Below are positions 1-9,190 of a stretch of DNA of 64,000 nucleotides, piece after piece. Source of the stretch: Kiloniellales bacterium (GTDB lineage Bacteria; Pseudomonadota; Alphaproteobacteria; Kiloniellales; JAKSDN01); NCBI GenBank assembly GCA_030064845.1, contig JASJEC010000006.1, positions 62,001 to 126,000 of the forward strand, in the 5' to 3' direction. Positions within the stretch are counted from its first letter, which is position 1. The number at the start of each line of letters is the position of its first letter. The notes beneath the pieces are model-generated. The model was not told the origin of the DNA. It was given only the letters and a program-made list of their open reading frames with translations, and did not search any database. Position numbers and translations under genes: made by a program.

Positions 1-1078
1 GCGAGAGCGGCGGCACGTACCAGACCATCGGCAGCGTCCGGTATTCCGGGTGCAGCGGGAAGGCGATCTTCCAGTCCATTGCCATCTTCCAAACCGGAGA
101 CCTGCGCGCGGCCTCCAGCCAGTCTTCCGGAACCCCGTCTTCACGCGCCTGGGCGATCACCTCGGGGTCGTTGGGGTCAAGGAAGATGTCGAGCTGGGCC
201 TGATAAAGGTCGCCGGGATCTTCGGTCGCCGCCGCGTCGCTGATCCCGTCGGCGTCGTAGAGCAGCACACCCAGATAGCGGATACGTCCGACGCAGGTCT
301 CGGAGCAGACCGTCGGTTCGCCGGCTTCGATGCGTGGATAGCAGAAGATGCACTTCTCCGACTTTCCGGAAGACCAGTTGTAGTAGATCTTCTTGTAGGG
401 GCAGCCGGATACGCACATGCGCCAGCCGCGGCATTTCTCCTGGTCGATGAGGACGATCCCGTCCTCCTCGCGCTTGTAGATGGCGCCCGAAGGACAGGCA
501 GCCACGCAGGTCGGGTTCAAGCAGTGCTCGCAAAGCCGCGGCAGATACATCATGAAGGTGTTTTCGAAGGCGCCGTAGATCTCCTTCTCGACCCCTTCGA
601 AGTTTACGTCCTTGGAGCGCTTGGCAAACTCGCCGCCGAGGATCTCTTCCCAGTTCGGCCCCCATTCGATCTTCTCCATGCGCTCGCCGGAAATGAGCGA
701 CCGCGGCCGGGCCGTCGGCGTGGCTTCAAGCTCCGGCGCAGTCTGGAGATGCTCGTAGTCGAAGGTGAAGGGCTCGTAGTAGTCGTCGATCTCCGGAAGG
801 TCCGGATTGGCGAAGATCTTCGCCAATATGCGCCATTTGGCACCCATCTTCGGGCGCAAACGGCCGTTTCCGGTGCGCTCCCAGCCGCCGTTCCAGCGTT
901 TCTGGTTCTCCCATTCCTTGGGATAGCCGATGCCCGGCTTGGTCTCGACGTTGTTGAACCAGGCGTATTCCATGCCTTCCCGGTTGGTCCAGACGTTCTT
1001 GCAGGTGACGGAACAGGTGTGACACCCGATACACTTGTCCAGGTTCAACACCATGCCGATTTGCGCGCGGATCTTCAT
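1..1078 (-). CDS. narH: Respiratory nitrate reductase beta subunit NarH (3' end outside window)
   Basis: Iron-sulfur subunit that passes electrons from NarI to NarG in the membrane-bound, cytoplasm-facing nitrate reductase. The first 359 codons are present; the family is about 500 residues, so the C-terminus lies beyond the left edge. Four cysteine groups are visible: C16/C19/C22/C26, C183/C186/C191/C195, C216/C222/C226, and C243/C246 with C258/C262. In the third group a tryptophan (CRGWRMC, W219) replaces one cysteine, the classic NarH signature for a [3Fe-4S] centre. The ATG overlaps the narG stop as ATGA, so translation is probably coupled. narJ and narI are expected just outside the window. 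Confidence 0.96.
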   Translation of the reverse strand, partial: MKIRAQIGMVLNLDKCIGCHTCSVTCKNVWTNREGMEYAWFNNVETKPGIGYPKEWENQKRWNGGWERTGNGRLRPKMGAKWRILAKIFANPDLPEIDDYYEPFTFDYEHLQTAPELEATPTARPRSLISGERMEKIEWGPNWEEILGGEFAKRSKDVNFEGVEKEIYGAFENTFMMYLPRLCEHCLNPTCVAACPSGAIYKREEDGIVLIDQEKCRGWRMCVSGCPYKKIYYNWSSGKSEKCIFCYPRIEAGEPTVCSETCVGRIRYLGVLLYDADGISDAAATEDPGDLYQAQLDIFLDPNDPEVIAQAREDGVPEDWLEAARRSPVWKMAMDWKIAFPLHPEYRTLPMVWYVPPLS

Positions 1079-4000
1079 TCTGCAGCCTCCATGTCGTCGC
1101 GGGCCGGCCGCTCGAGCCAGTCGACCTTGTCCATCTTGCGGACAATGACGAACTCGTCGCGATTGGAACCGACCGTTCCGTAATAGTTGAAGCCGTAAGA
1201 CTGTTGGGCATAGCCGCCGATCATATGGGTCGGCTTCAGCACCGTGCGGGTCACCGAATTGTGGATGCCCCCGCGCTGGCCCGTGGTTTCTGCCCCCGGC
1301 GTGTTCACGATCTTCTCCTGCGCGTGATACATGAAGATGGTTCCCTCATGCATGCGCTGAGAGACGACGACCCGCGCCGTCAGTGCGCCATTGGTGTTGT
1401 AGACTTCGACCCAGTCGTTGTCTTGGATCGCCGCCTTCTTGGCGTCTACCTCGCTGATCCAGACCACCGGGCCGCCCCGGTTCAACGTCAGCATCAAAAG
1501 GTTGTCGGTGTAGGTGGAGTGGATCCCCCACTTCTGGTGTGGTGTGATGAAATTCAACACCACTTGCGGGTTTCCATTGTCCTTCTCGGCAATGACCGGA
1601 TTCACCGACTTGGTATCGATCGGCGGGCGGTAGACGCAGAAGCCCTCGCCGAACGCCCGCATCCAGAGGTGATCCTGATAGAGCTGCTGGCGGCCGGTCA
1701 AGGTGCGCCAGGGAATCAGCTCATGCACGTTGGTGTATCCGGCGTTGTAGCAGACCGACTCCGACTCGATTCCCGACCAAGTCGGTGACGAGATGATCTT
1801 GCGCGGTTGGGCGACCACGTCCCGGAACCGGATCTTCTCATCCTCCTTGGGCAGTGCCAGATGCTGGTGATCGAGGCCGGTCGCCTTGCCCAACGCTCCC
1901 CAGGCTTTGACTGCTACCTCGCCATTGGTCTCGGGCGCCAGCATCAAGATCACTTCGGTGGCATCGACGTCACTCTCGATGCGCGGCATACCCTGGGTCG
2001 GACCCTCCTCGGTCACCACGCCATTCAGACTGCGGAGGTGGTCGACCTCATGCTCGGTGTTCCAGGAAATGCCCTTGCCGCCGTTGCCCAGTTTGTTCAT
2101 CAGCGGCCCGAGGGCGGTAAAGCGCTTGTGGAGGTTCGGATAGTCGCGCTCGACCACCGCAACCTGCGGCATGGTCTTGCCGGGAACGGGCTCGGTCTCA
2201 CCCTTCTTCCAGTCCTTCACGTCCATCGCCTGAGCAATCTCAGCGGGGGTGTCGTGCAGGATCGGCACCATGACCACATCCTTCTCGACGCCCAGAACCT
2301 CGGGCGCGACCTCGGAGAAGGCCTTGGCGATTCCCTTGTAGATCTCCCAGTCGCTGCGGCATTCCCAGACGGGGTCCGCCGCCGCACTCAGCGGGTGGAT
2401 GAAGGGGTGCATGTCGGAGGTGTTGAGGTCGTTCTTCTCGTACCAAGTCGCCGTCGGCAGCACGATGTCGGAATAGACGCAAGTCGTCGACATGCGGAAG
2501 TCGAGCGTCACCAAGAGGTCGAGCTTGCCTTCCGGCGCCTGATCGTGCCAGGCGGCTTCCTGCGACCGCTGACGGCCGTCCTCGCCAAGGTCCTTGCCGA
2601 GCACGCCGTGCGAGGTGCCGAGCAGATGCTTGAGGAAGTATTCATGGCCCTTGCCCGAGGAACCCAGCAGATTCGAGCGCCAGACAAAGAGGTTGCGCGG
2701 CCAGTTCACCGGATTGTCCGGATCCTCGCAGGAAAGTTTCAAGTCGCCGGCCTTGAGCCGCTCGGCCACGTAGTCCTTGGGATCCTTGCCAGCCTCCGCG
2801 GCCGCCTTGGCAACCTCGAGCGGGTTGGTTTCCAGCTGCGGTGCGGAGGGCAGCCAACCCATGCGCTCGGCCCGGATGTTGTAGTCGATCAGGGCGCCGT
2901 CCCAGGGGCCTTCGGGCGCCGTGGGCGACAGGATTTCGTCGACCCCGAGGCTCTCGTAGCGCCACTGGTCGGTGTGAGCATAAAAGAACGAGGTTGAGTT
3001 CATGTGCCGAGGCGGGCGGCCCCAGTCGAGGGCGAAGGCCAGGGGCTGCCATCCGGTCTGCGGCCGCAGCTTCTCCTGGCCGACGTAGTGTGACCAGCCG
3101 CCGCCCGACTGACCGACGCAACCGCACATCACCAGCAGATTGATGATGCCGCGGTAGCTCATGTCCATGTGGTACCAGTGGTTCAGGCCGGCGCCGAGGA
3201 TGACCATCGAGCGGCCCTTGGTCTTTTCGGCATTGCCCGCGAATTCCCGCGCCACGGTGACGATGTGGTCCGCCGGCACGCCGGTGATCTGCTCCGCCCA
3301 GGCGGGGGTGTAGGGCAGGTTGTCCTGGTAGCTCGTGGCGCAGAGGTCGTCGCCGAGGCCCCGGTCGAGACCGTAGTTGGCAACGAAGAGGTCAAAGACC
3401 GTGGCGACCAGGGTTTCACCTTCAGAGCCTTGAATCGCCTTAACCGGCACCTTGCGGACCAGCACGTCCGGATGATCCGTGCCCTTGAAATGATCGTGCT
3501 CGCGGTTGCCGAAATAGGGGAAGCCGACGTCGGCGACATCGTCGTGGTCCCGATCGAGGATCAGGCTGAGGCGCAGGGCGATCTCGCGGCCTTCAGCGTC
3601 TTTCTGCTCCAGGTTCCATTTGCCCTGTTCGCCCCAACGGAATCCGACGGAACCCTGAGGGGCGACGATCTGGTTGCTGTTTTCGTCGATCGCCAAGGTC
3701 TTCCATTCCGGATTGTTCTCCTGGCCGAGGTTGCCGTCCAGGTCGCTGGCGCGCAGCAGACGCTCGGGCACGTAGTGGCCGTTCTGTTTCACAAGGCGCA
3801 CTAGCATCGGCATGTCGCTGTAACGCCGGGCATAGTCTTCGAAGTACTCGGCTTGGCGATCGAGATGGAATTCGCGCAGGATCACATGGCCCATTGCCAT
3901 GGCCAGCGCGGCGTCGGTGCCCTGCTTGGGGTGCAGCCAGAGATCCGCGAACTTCGAGGCTTCGGAGTAGTCCGGGCTGACCACCACGGACTTGGTGCCC

Positions 4001-4821
4001 TTGTAGCGCGCCTCGGTATAGAAGTGGGCGTCGGGAGTGCGGGTCTGGGGTACGTTGGAGCCCCAGAGCATGAGGAAGCCGGCATTGTACCAGTCGGCGC
4101 TTTCCGGCACGTCGGTCTGCTCGCCCCAGGTCTGCGGCGACGCCGGCGGCAGGTCGCAGTACCAGTCGTAGAACGACATGCAAACGCCACCGAGCAGCGA
4201 GAGATAGCGCGCACCGGCGGCATAGGAGACCATCGACATGGCCGGGATCGGCGAGAAGCCGATCACCCGGTCGGGGCCATAGGTCTTCGCCGTATAGGCG
4301 TTGGCGGCGGCGATGATCTCGTTCACCTCTTGCCACTTGCCGCGCACGAAGCCGCCGAGGCCGCGCTTACGCGTATAGGCGGCCCGCTTCACCGGATCCT
4401 CGACGATCGACTGCCAGGCCGCCACCGGTGTCATGACCGCCCGGGCCTCGCGCCAGAGCTTCACGAGGCGCCCGCGGACCAAGGGATACTTCACCCGGTT
4501 GCCGGAATAGAGGTACCAGCTGTAGCTGGCGCCGCGGCTGCAGCCGCGCGGTTCGTGGTTCGGCAGGTCCGGGCGGGTGCGCGGATAGTCGGTTTGCTGG
4601 GTCTCCCAGGTGACAATGCCGCCCTTGACATAGATCTTCCAAGAGCAGGAACCGGTGCAATTGGCGCCATGGGTGGACCGTACGATCTTGTCGTGCTGCC
4701 AGCGCTTGCGATAGGCGTCTTCCCAGCTGCGGTCCTCGCGGGTGGTCGTGCCGTGGCCATGGGAGAACTCGCCCACCGACTTGTCGGCGAAGAAGTTCAG
4801 GCGATCGAGCAGTTGGCTCAT
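1075..4821 (-). CDS. narG: Respiratory nitrate reductase alpha subunit NarG
   Basis: Catalytic molybdenum bis-MGD subunit that reduces nitrate to nitrite with quinol electrons. It is 1248 residues, essentially the Escherichia coli length. H51, C55, C59 and C94 form the His/Cys3 ligand set of the FS0 [4Fe-4S] cluster (HGANCTGSC, then NHEPRGC). The segment SFYDWYCDLPPASP contains D223, where the family places its Mo-ligating aspartate. WGSNVPQTRTPDAHF is also intact. There is no twin-arginine signal, which fits the cytoplasmic Nar type rather than Nap. AGGAG lies 8 bases before the ATG. The gene follows two NarK genes and couples to narH. Confidence 0.97.
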   Translation of the reverse strand: MSQLLDRLNFFADKSVGEFSHGHGTTTREDRSWEDAYRKRWQHDKIVRSTHGANCTGSCSWKIYVKGGIVTWETQQTDYPRTRPDLPNHEPRGCSRGASYSWYLYSGNRVKYPLVRGRLVKLWREARAVMTPVAAWQSIVEDPVKRAAYTRKRGLGGFVRGKWQEVNEIIAAANAYTAKTYGPDRVIGFSPIPAMSMVSYAAGARYLSLLGGVCMSFYDWYCDLPPASPQTWGEQTDVPESADWYNAGFLMLWGSNVPQTRTPDAHFYTEARYKGTKSVVVSPDYSEASKFADLWLHPKQGTDAALAMAMGHVILREFHLDRQAEYFEDYARRYSDMPMLVRLVKQNGHYVPERLLRASDLDGNLGQENNPEWKTLAIDENSNQIVAPQGSVGFRWGEQGKWNLEQKDAEGREIALRLSLILDRDHDDVADVGFPYFGNREHDHFKGTDHPDVLVRKVPVKAIQGSEGETLVATVFDLFVANYGLDRGLGDDLCATSYQDNLPYTPAWAEQITGVPADHIVTVAREFAGNAEKTKGRSMVILGAGLNHWYHMDMSYRGIINLLVMCGCVGQSGGGWSHYVGQEKLRPQTGWQPLAFALDWGRPPRHMNSTSFFYAHTDQWRYESLGVDEILSPTAPEGPWDGALIDYNIRAERMGWLPSAPQLETNPLEVAKAAAEAGKDPKDYVAERLKAGDLKLSCEDPDNPVNWPRNLFVWRSNLLGSSGKGHEYFLKHLLGTSHGVLGKDLGEDGRQRSQEAAWHDQAPEGKLDLLVTLDFRMSTTCVYSDIVLPTATWYEKNDLNTSDMHPFIHPLSAAADPVWECRSDWEIYKGIAKAFSEVAPEVLGVEKDVVMVPILHDTPAEIAQAMDVKDWKKGETEPVPGKTMPQVAVVERDYPNLHKRFTALGPLMNKLGNGGKGISWNTEHEVDHLRSLNGVVTEEGPTQGMPRIESDVDATEVILMLAPETNGEVAVKAWGALGKATGLDHQHLALPKEDEKIRFRDVVAQPRKIISSPTWSGIESESVCYNAGYTNVHELIPWRTLTGRQQLYQDHLWMRAFGEGFCVYRPPIDTKSVNPVIAEKDNGNPQVVLNFITPHQKWGIHSTYTDNLLMLTLNRGGPVVWISEVDAKKAAIQDNDWVEVYNTNGALTARVVVSQRMHEGTIFMYHAQEKIVNTPGAETTGQRGGIHNSVTRTVLKPTHMIGGYAQQSYGFNYYGTVGSNRDEFVIVRKMDKVDWLERPARDDMEAAE

Positions 4822-4846
4822 GGAGAGTCTCCTTTCTCAGCCGCGG

Positions 4847-6238
4847 TCAACACGGCACAGGGGCGTTGCGACGGGTGTAGAAGAACCACGTGATCACCAC
4901 GCAGAGCCCGTAGAAGATTAGGAAGGCATAGAGCGCCAGTTCCGGCCCTCCGGTCATGGCGATCGAAGTGCCGTAGGCCTTGGGAATGAAAAAGGCACCG
5001 TAAGCGGCGATCGCCGAGGTAAAGGCGATTATGGCCGCCGACTCGCCCGTCGACTGGCGCTTGTATTGTTGCTCATCGAGCTCCGGCATCAGCAGCTTGA
5101 CCTGCTGGCCCATGATCACCGGGATCATCTGGAAGGTCGATGCATTGCCCACGCCGGTTCCAAAGAACAGCAGCATGAACATAGCGAAGAAGCCCCAGAA
5201 GGCGCCGGGCTGGTCCTTTATGCCGAGGAAGAAGAGCACGCCGGCCACCGCAGCGATCATCAGCAGGAAGGTCCAGAACGTGACCCGGCCGCCGCCGTAC
5301 TTGTCGGAGATCCAGCCGGTGGCCGCCCGGCTGAGGGCGCCGACCAGCGGCCCGAGGAAGACGTACTGCAGAGAGTCGACCTCCGGAAACTGCGTCTTGG
5401 CCAGCAGCGGGAAGCCGGCCGAATAGCCGATGAAGGATCCGAAGGTTCCGGTGTAGAGCACGCACATGATCCAGTTGTGCCGGCGCCTGAAAATGATCGC
5501 CTGCTCCTTGAAGGACGCCTTGACCGAGGCAATGTCGTTCATGCCGAACCAGGCCGCCAGGGTGGCGACGACCAGGAATGGCACCCAGACGAAGCCGGCG
5601 TTCTGAATCCAGACTTTGCCGCCGTCGCTGATCGTCTGGGGCTCTCCGCCGATCGCCCCGAACACGCCGGCGGTGACGACCAGGGGCACCACGAATTGCA
5701 TGACGCTGACCCCGAGGTTGCCGAGGCCCGCGTTCAGCGCCAGAGCGTTCCCCTTCTCCTTTTTCGGGAAGAAGAAGGAGATGTTGGACATGGAGGAGGC
5801 GAAATTGCCGCCGCCGAAACCGCACAGCAGAGCCAGGATCAAGAACACCGCGTAGGGCGTTTCAGGATCTTGCACGGAGAGTCCGATGCCCAGAGCCGGC
5901 AAAAGCAGCGAGGCGGTTGTCAGCGTGGTCCACAGGCGGCCGCCGAAAATCGGCACCATGAAGGAATAGAAGATCCGGAAGGTTGCGCCGGAGAGGCCGG
6001 GCAAGGCCGCCAGCCAGAACAGCTGATCGTGGGAGTAGGCAAAGCCGATTGCCGGCAGCTTGGCGACCACGACGGACCAGACCATCCAGACGGAAAAGGC
6101 GAGCAGTAGGCAGAAGATCGAGATCCAGAGATTCTTGGAGGCGATTCTGCGCCCGCCGCCTTCCCAGAAGCTGGTGTCCTCGGGGTTCCACTCGGTCAGC
6201 GTGTGTCCGCTGGTGGTTGTTCTTGGCGTGACACTCAT
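4847..6238 (-). CDS. narK: NarK2-type nitrate/nitrite antiporter (MFS)
   Basis: Twelve-helix major facilitator protein of 463 residues expected to exchange external nitrate for cytoplasmic nitrite. Both nitrate signatures are present: GFGGGNFASSMSN with GLGNLGVSVMQ in the first half, and GTGVGNASTFQMIP in the second. The arginine in ATFRIFYSF matches the substrate-binding arginine of the first half. A hydrophilic 35-residue N-terminus precedes the first helix. It sits between the NarK1-type gene and narG on the same strand, with a 25-base gap to narG. In Paracoccus the two transporter types are fused into one protein; here they are separate. The antiport assignment rests on family resemblance. 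Confidence 0.9.
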   Translation of the reverse strand: MSVTPRTTTSGHTLTEWNPEDTSFWEGGGRRIASKNLWISIFCLLLAFSVWMVWSVVVAKLPAIGFAYSHDQLFWLAALPGLSGATFRIFYSFMVPIFGGRLWTTLTTASLLLPALGIGLSVQDPETPYAVFLILALLCGFGGGNFASSMSNISFFFPKKEKGNALALNAGLGNLGVSVMQFVVPLVVTAGVFGAIGGEPQTISDGGKVWIQNAGFVWVPFLVVATLAAWFGMNDIASVKASFKEQAIIFRRRHNWIMCVLYTGTFGSFIGYSAGFPLLAKTQFPEVDSLQYVFLGPLVGALSRAATGWISDKYGGGRVTFWTFLLMIAAVAGVLFFLGIKDQPGAFWGFFAMFMLLFFGTGVGNASTFQMIPVIMGQQVKLLMPELDEQQYKRQSTGESAAIIAFTSAIAAYGAFFIPKAYGTSIAMTGGPELALYAFLIFYGLCVVITWFFYTRRNAPVPC

Positions 6239-6298
6239 CGTCTTTTCCTTCTCAGCGGGCGCGACCGGCGTCGGACTTCGGCCCCCAAGGCTTCGGAT

Positions 6299-7702
6299 TC
6301 ACTGGGCTGGGTGCATGCGCTCGACGCTGTCGCCGCGGTCGCCCGGATCCTTCTTCCGGGCCGAGCCCGGGCCGAGCACGCCGACGTGCTCCGGTCCGTG
6401 AAGCTCGGCCAATTCGGGCAGTTGGGGCAGGCCGGCCAGCTGTTCGCGGGCCACCGCCTTCTCCATGCGCAGGATGGCGAAGTGCATCCATAGCAGGGCA
6501 ACGCCGACAAGGACGAAGAGCAGCATGAAGCAGCTAGTCCAGACACCGATGAAGTCGTTCATCAACCCGAAGCAAATCGGCAGAATGAACCCGCCAAGGC
6601 CGCCGATCATGCCGACCATACCGCCGACGGAGCCGACGTTCTCCGGGTAATAGACGGGAATATGCTTGTAGACGGCTGCCTTGCCGAGCGACATGAAGAA
6701 GCCGAGCGCAACGGTCAGCGCAACAAACAGTGGTAGCCCGATGGTCAGGTTGAAGGTGATCGGCCCGTCGATACCGCGTACGATATAGTTTGTCGAGGGG
6801 TAGCTCAGGAAGAAGCAGATGACGACCGAGGCGAAAAAGGTCCAATACATCACCCGGCGCGCGCCGAAGCGATCGGAGAGATAGCCGCCCAGGGCTCGAA
6901 AGACGCTGCCCGGCAACGCGTAGGCCGCCGCCAGCATGCCGGCTGTCTTGATGTCCAAGCCGTAGACGCCGACGTAGTAACGTGGCAGCCAAAGCGCGAG
7001 AGCAACGAAGGCGCCGAAAACGAAGAAATAGTAGAGCGCGAAACGCCAAACCTGCAGCTTTCGCAGGGGTGAGAGCTGCATGAGGGCCGACTTCGGCTTT
7101 TCGCCCCCGGCCTTGCGCTGAGCGGTGGCGGGATCGTCGCGCGTCGACAGGAAGAAGACAACCGCCATGGTCAACAGGATGACGGCGTAGACCTGGGCGG
7201 TCCTCTCCCAGCCGAAGGCGACAAGCAGGAAGGGGGCGCCGAAATTCGTCACCGCCGCGCCGACATTGCCCATGCCGAAGATGCCAAGCGCCGTGCCCTG
7301 GCGATCCTTTTCGTACCAGCGGGAGACATAGGCGATGCCGACGGCAAAGGAGCCGCCGGCCAAGCCGACACCCAGGGCAGCGACCAGGAACATCTCGTAG
7401 GTGGTCACCGTCGAGAGCATCCAGACCGCAACCGAGGTCAGCGCCATCACCGCGGTGAAGACGACGCGGCCACCGTACTGGTCGGTCCAGATTCCCAGAA
7501 AAATGCGGCTCAGCGAGCCGGTCAGGACCGGGGTCGCCACCAGGATGCCGAACTCGGTATCGGACAGCCCGAGCTCCTGTTTGATCCTCACGCCGATGAT
7601 GGAAAAAATCGTCCAGACGGCAAAACAGACGGTGAAGGCCAGCGTGCTGATGCCAAGCACCTGATGCTGCTGGCCTCGCGTAACCCCTTGCAGGTCTTGC
7701 AT
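6299..7702 (-). CDS. NarK1-type nitrate transporter (MFS)
   Basis: First gene of the nar operon, a 467-residue twelve-helix MFS protein resembling NarK1 nitrate/proton symporters. GLAGGSFAVGIAYVSRW and GMGNVGAAVTNF form the first nitrate signature, and GFFMSLGKAAVYKHIP with GGMVGMIGGLGGF the second. The ATG giving MQDLQGV is preferred over one eight codons upstream because the helix-bearing homology starts just after it. The last 50 residues (after HFAILRMEKAV) form a charged Pro/Gly-rich cytoplasmic tail that the NarK core does not need. The FNR-type box at 7794-7807 lies about 90 bases upstream. Confidence 0.88.
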   Translation of the reverse strand: MQDLQGVTRGQQHQVLGISTLAFTVCFAVWTIFSIIGVRIKQELGLSDTEFGILVATPVLTGSLSRIFLGIWTDQYGGRVVFTAVMALTSVAVWMLSTVTTYEMFLVAALGVGLAGGSFAVGIAYVSRWYEKDRQGTALGIFGMGNVGAAVTNFGAPFLLVAFGWERTAQVYAVILLTMAVVFFLSTRDDPATAQRKAGGEKPKSALMQLSPLRKLQVWRFALYYFFVFGAFVALALWLPRYYVGVYGLDIKTAGMLAAAYALPGSVFRALGGYLSDRFGARRVMYWTFFASVVICFFLSYPSTNYIVRGIDGPITFNLTIGLPLFVALTVALGFFMSLGKAAVYKHIPVYYPENVGSVGGMVGMIGGLGGFILPICFGLMNDFIGVWTSCFMLLFVLVGVALLWMHFAILRMEKAVAREQLAGLPQLPELAELHGPEHVGVLGPGSARKKDPGDRGDSVERMHPAQ

Positions 7703-7793
7703 CGCCCCTCTTTTCCCCACTCCCACCAGAACGCTGGGAACATTGGGGTTCCCTGCGCGGGCACAGGCGTAGAGGCATCGTAGCGAACGAGTG

Positions 7794-7807
7794 TTGACTC
7801 AGGTCAA
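7794..7807. promoter_or_regulatory. FNR/NNR-type operator upstream of the nar operon
   Basis: TTGACTCAGGTCAA is a perfect inverted repeat with half-sites TTGAC and GTCAA and a 4-base spacer. This is the arrangement bound by FNR, NNR/DNR and FixK proteins. It lies in the divergent region, closer to the nar operon, and probably activates it when oxygen is low or NO is present. Confidence 0.82.
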
Positions 7808-7909
7808 ATTGACTGCGTCTAGATCCAATAAATAAGCCTGGCGTACAAACTAGTGCGTTCGGGAATTGCGCTTTCTGCTTGGCAAGCTTGCGGTGTTGAG
7901 ATCCGTCGC

Positions 7910-7923
7910 TTGAATTATGTCAA
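7910..7923. promoter_or_regulatory. FNR-type operator before the Crp/Fnr regulator gene
   Basis: TTGAATTATGTCAA has half-sites TTGAA and GTCAA around a 4-base spacer, one mismatch from the ideal. It is centred about 58 bases before the chosen GTG of the regulator gene, which suggests autoregulation or cross-control by another FNR-family protein. Confidence 0.65.
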
Positions 7924-7974
7924 GCAAGGGCAATAATTCTGGTGTTCCCCTGGGCGCGTGTTTGGGAGGGCGCG

Positions 7975-8673
7975 GTGCGATCGAATGAGATTCCCATGGT
8001 ACGGGAACTCGACCTCTTCGCTGAAATGGCGGAGGCCAATTTCGACGACCTGATGCAGGTCGCCTACCTGCAGCGCTTCCCGCCGCAGGTCCAGCTCATC
8101 GCTGAGGGCGACCCGGCCGACTTTCTCCATCTCGTCATCGAAGGGGGCGTCGAACTCTTTGCCAGAGCCAACGGGCGTGAGACTTCCGTGGAGATCGTCC
8201 GCCCCGTGTCGACTTTCATCCTGGCGGCGGCGCTCGAGGACCAGCCCTTTCTGATGTCGGCGCGCACCGTTGCGAATGCGCGGATCTTGATGATTCCCTC
8301 CAAGAACGTGAGAGCGGTCTTCGCGCGCGACGCGGATTTCGCGCGGGCCGTGGTGCGCGAGCTCTCGGGACGATTCCGCGACGTGGTGAAGTCGCTGAAG
8401 AACCACAAGCTGCGCAATGCCGTCGAGCGCCTTGCCAACTACCTTTTACACGAAGAATCCGTGCAGGGGTCGAATGGCACGGTGAGCTTGGGAATCGACA
8501 AGCGGACCCTGGCCGCCCTCTTGGGCATGACCCCGGAAAATCTCTCGCGCGCCTTCGGGACCCTGAAACCTTATGGCGTTGAAACGAACGGTCGCTCCAT
8601 ACGTCTGACCAATATCGATGACCTCCGCGTCCTGGCAAAGCCCCATCCGCTGATCGATGATCCAGCGAGCTGA
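7975..8673 (+). CDS. Crp/Fnr-family regulator of the DNR/NNR kind, divergent from nar
   Basis: Transcription factor of 232 residues with an N-terminal cyclic-nucleotide-binding-like beta barrel, a long dimer helix and a C-terminal winged helix. The recognition helix reads TPENLSRAFGTLK; the E-x2-S-R pattern is that of FNR relatives reading TTGA half-sites. The protein has no cysteine at all, so it cannot carry an FNR-type oxygen-sensing cluster; a haem/NO (DNR-like) or nitrite signal is inferred. GGGAGG lies 5 bases before the GTG at 7975, favouring it over a GTG 11 codons upstream that has no ribosome site. It is divergent from nar with boxes on both sides. Confidence 0.88.
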   Translation: MRSNEIPMVRELDLFAEMAEANFDDLMQVAYLQRFPPQVQLIAEGDPADFLHLVIEGGVELFARANGRETSVEIVRPVSTFILAAALEDQPFLMSARTVANARILMIPSKNVRAVFARDADFARAVVRELSGRFRDVVKSLKNHKLRNAVERLANYLLHEESVQGSNGTVSLGIDKRTLAALLGMTPENLSRAFGTLKPYGVETNGRSIRLTNIDDLRVLAKPHPLIDDPAS

Positions 8674-8851
8674 CTGAAGTTGACCTTCATCACTCGTCTC
8701 CTTTACCTGCCAGGAGAACGGTCTTTCGACGGCTTCCCGGTGCGGGTCAGCCGGCAGCGGCACTACGTCCTGCGCAACATGCTCAAGGCGGCATAGGCGG
8801 GACCGTCCGAACCGGATCTGCTCCGGGACGATGCGGCGAGAGGAGGGCTGG
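8674..8851. other. Intergenic stretch after the Crp/Fnr gene
   Basis: No supported gene. Forty codons stay open in the regulator's frame after its TGA and end at a TAG at 8794, with no start signal. The last eleven codons resemble a short stretch at 28490-28535. A motif like the end of the composite repeat (CCGGATCTGCTC) lies near 8812-8823. Confidence 0.4.
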
Positions 8852-9157
8852 TTATCGGGTCAGCCGACCGTCAATCTGGCGCGCGACCTGGTGGGTATCT
8901 CCGATTCCTTGGGCCAATGTTTGTGGAAAGCCGTCGAGGATGAAAACGTCGTGATCGAGGTTGCGGTCGACCGCATCGGAAATCAGCGTGATGAGGATCC
9001 GGTCGGGCACGAGATCGCCTCGCGCCATGATCGCCGCGGCCTCCTGGCCGATTTGGCTTCCCGCCGAGACCGCGGCGCGCAAGAGGTGCCCGCTCGGGAG
9101 CTGCTTCAAGCCCAGCTCACGCTGCAGCCGGCCGGCCCCCGCCGAGGCGGACGGCAA
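8852..9157 (-). pseudogene. Decayed adenylate kinase fragment
   Basis: About 100 codons align by eye with the first half of bacterial adenylate kinase: LGLKQLPSGHLLRAAVSAG, AIMARGDLVPDRI and FILDGFPQTLAQ are recognisable. The usual P-loop GxPGAGKGTQ is reduced to SASAGAGR followed at once by the next helix, so the catalytic lysine and about five residues are missing. STGD has become PSGH. The reading frame ends soon after the FxLDGFPRT segment, whereas the family is about 190-215 residues with a LID and C-terminal domain. The only start is a TTG with no ribosome site. This is a non-functional remnant; a working adk is presumably elsewhere. Confidence 0.75.
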
Positions 9158-9190
9158 GCCGGCGTTCTGCCTGAATCGCCAGGCGCCTTG

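Noticed and set aside
3853-4893. Long open frame antisense to narG, and many others opposite acs, the FtsX permease and the fused permease
   Set aside because: They mirror real genes in a GC-rich genome, lack ribosome sites and family motifs, and have unnatural Arg/Gly/His-rich composition.
8674-8796. Forty in-frame codons after the Crp/Fnr stop, resembling a short segment near 28490
   Set aside because: No start signal, only about 11 codons are similar and no family was recognised. Readthrough or an ancestral longer regulator is possible but unsupported.
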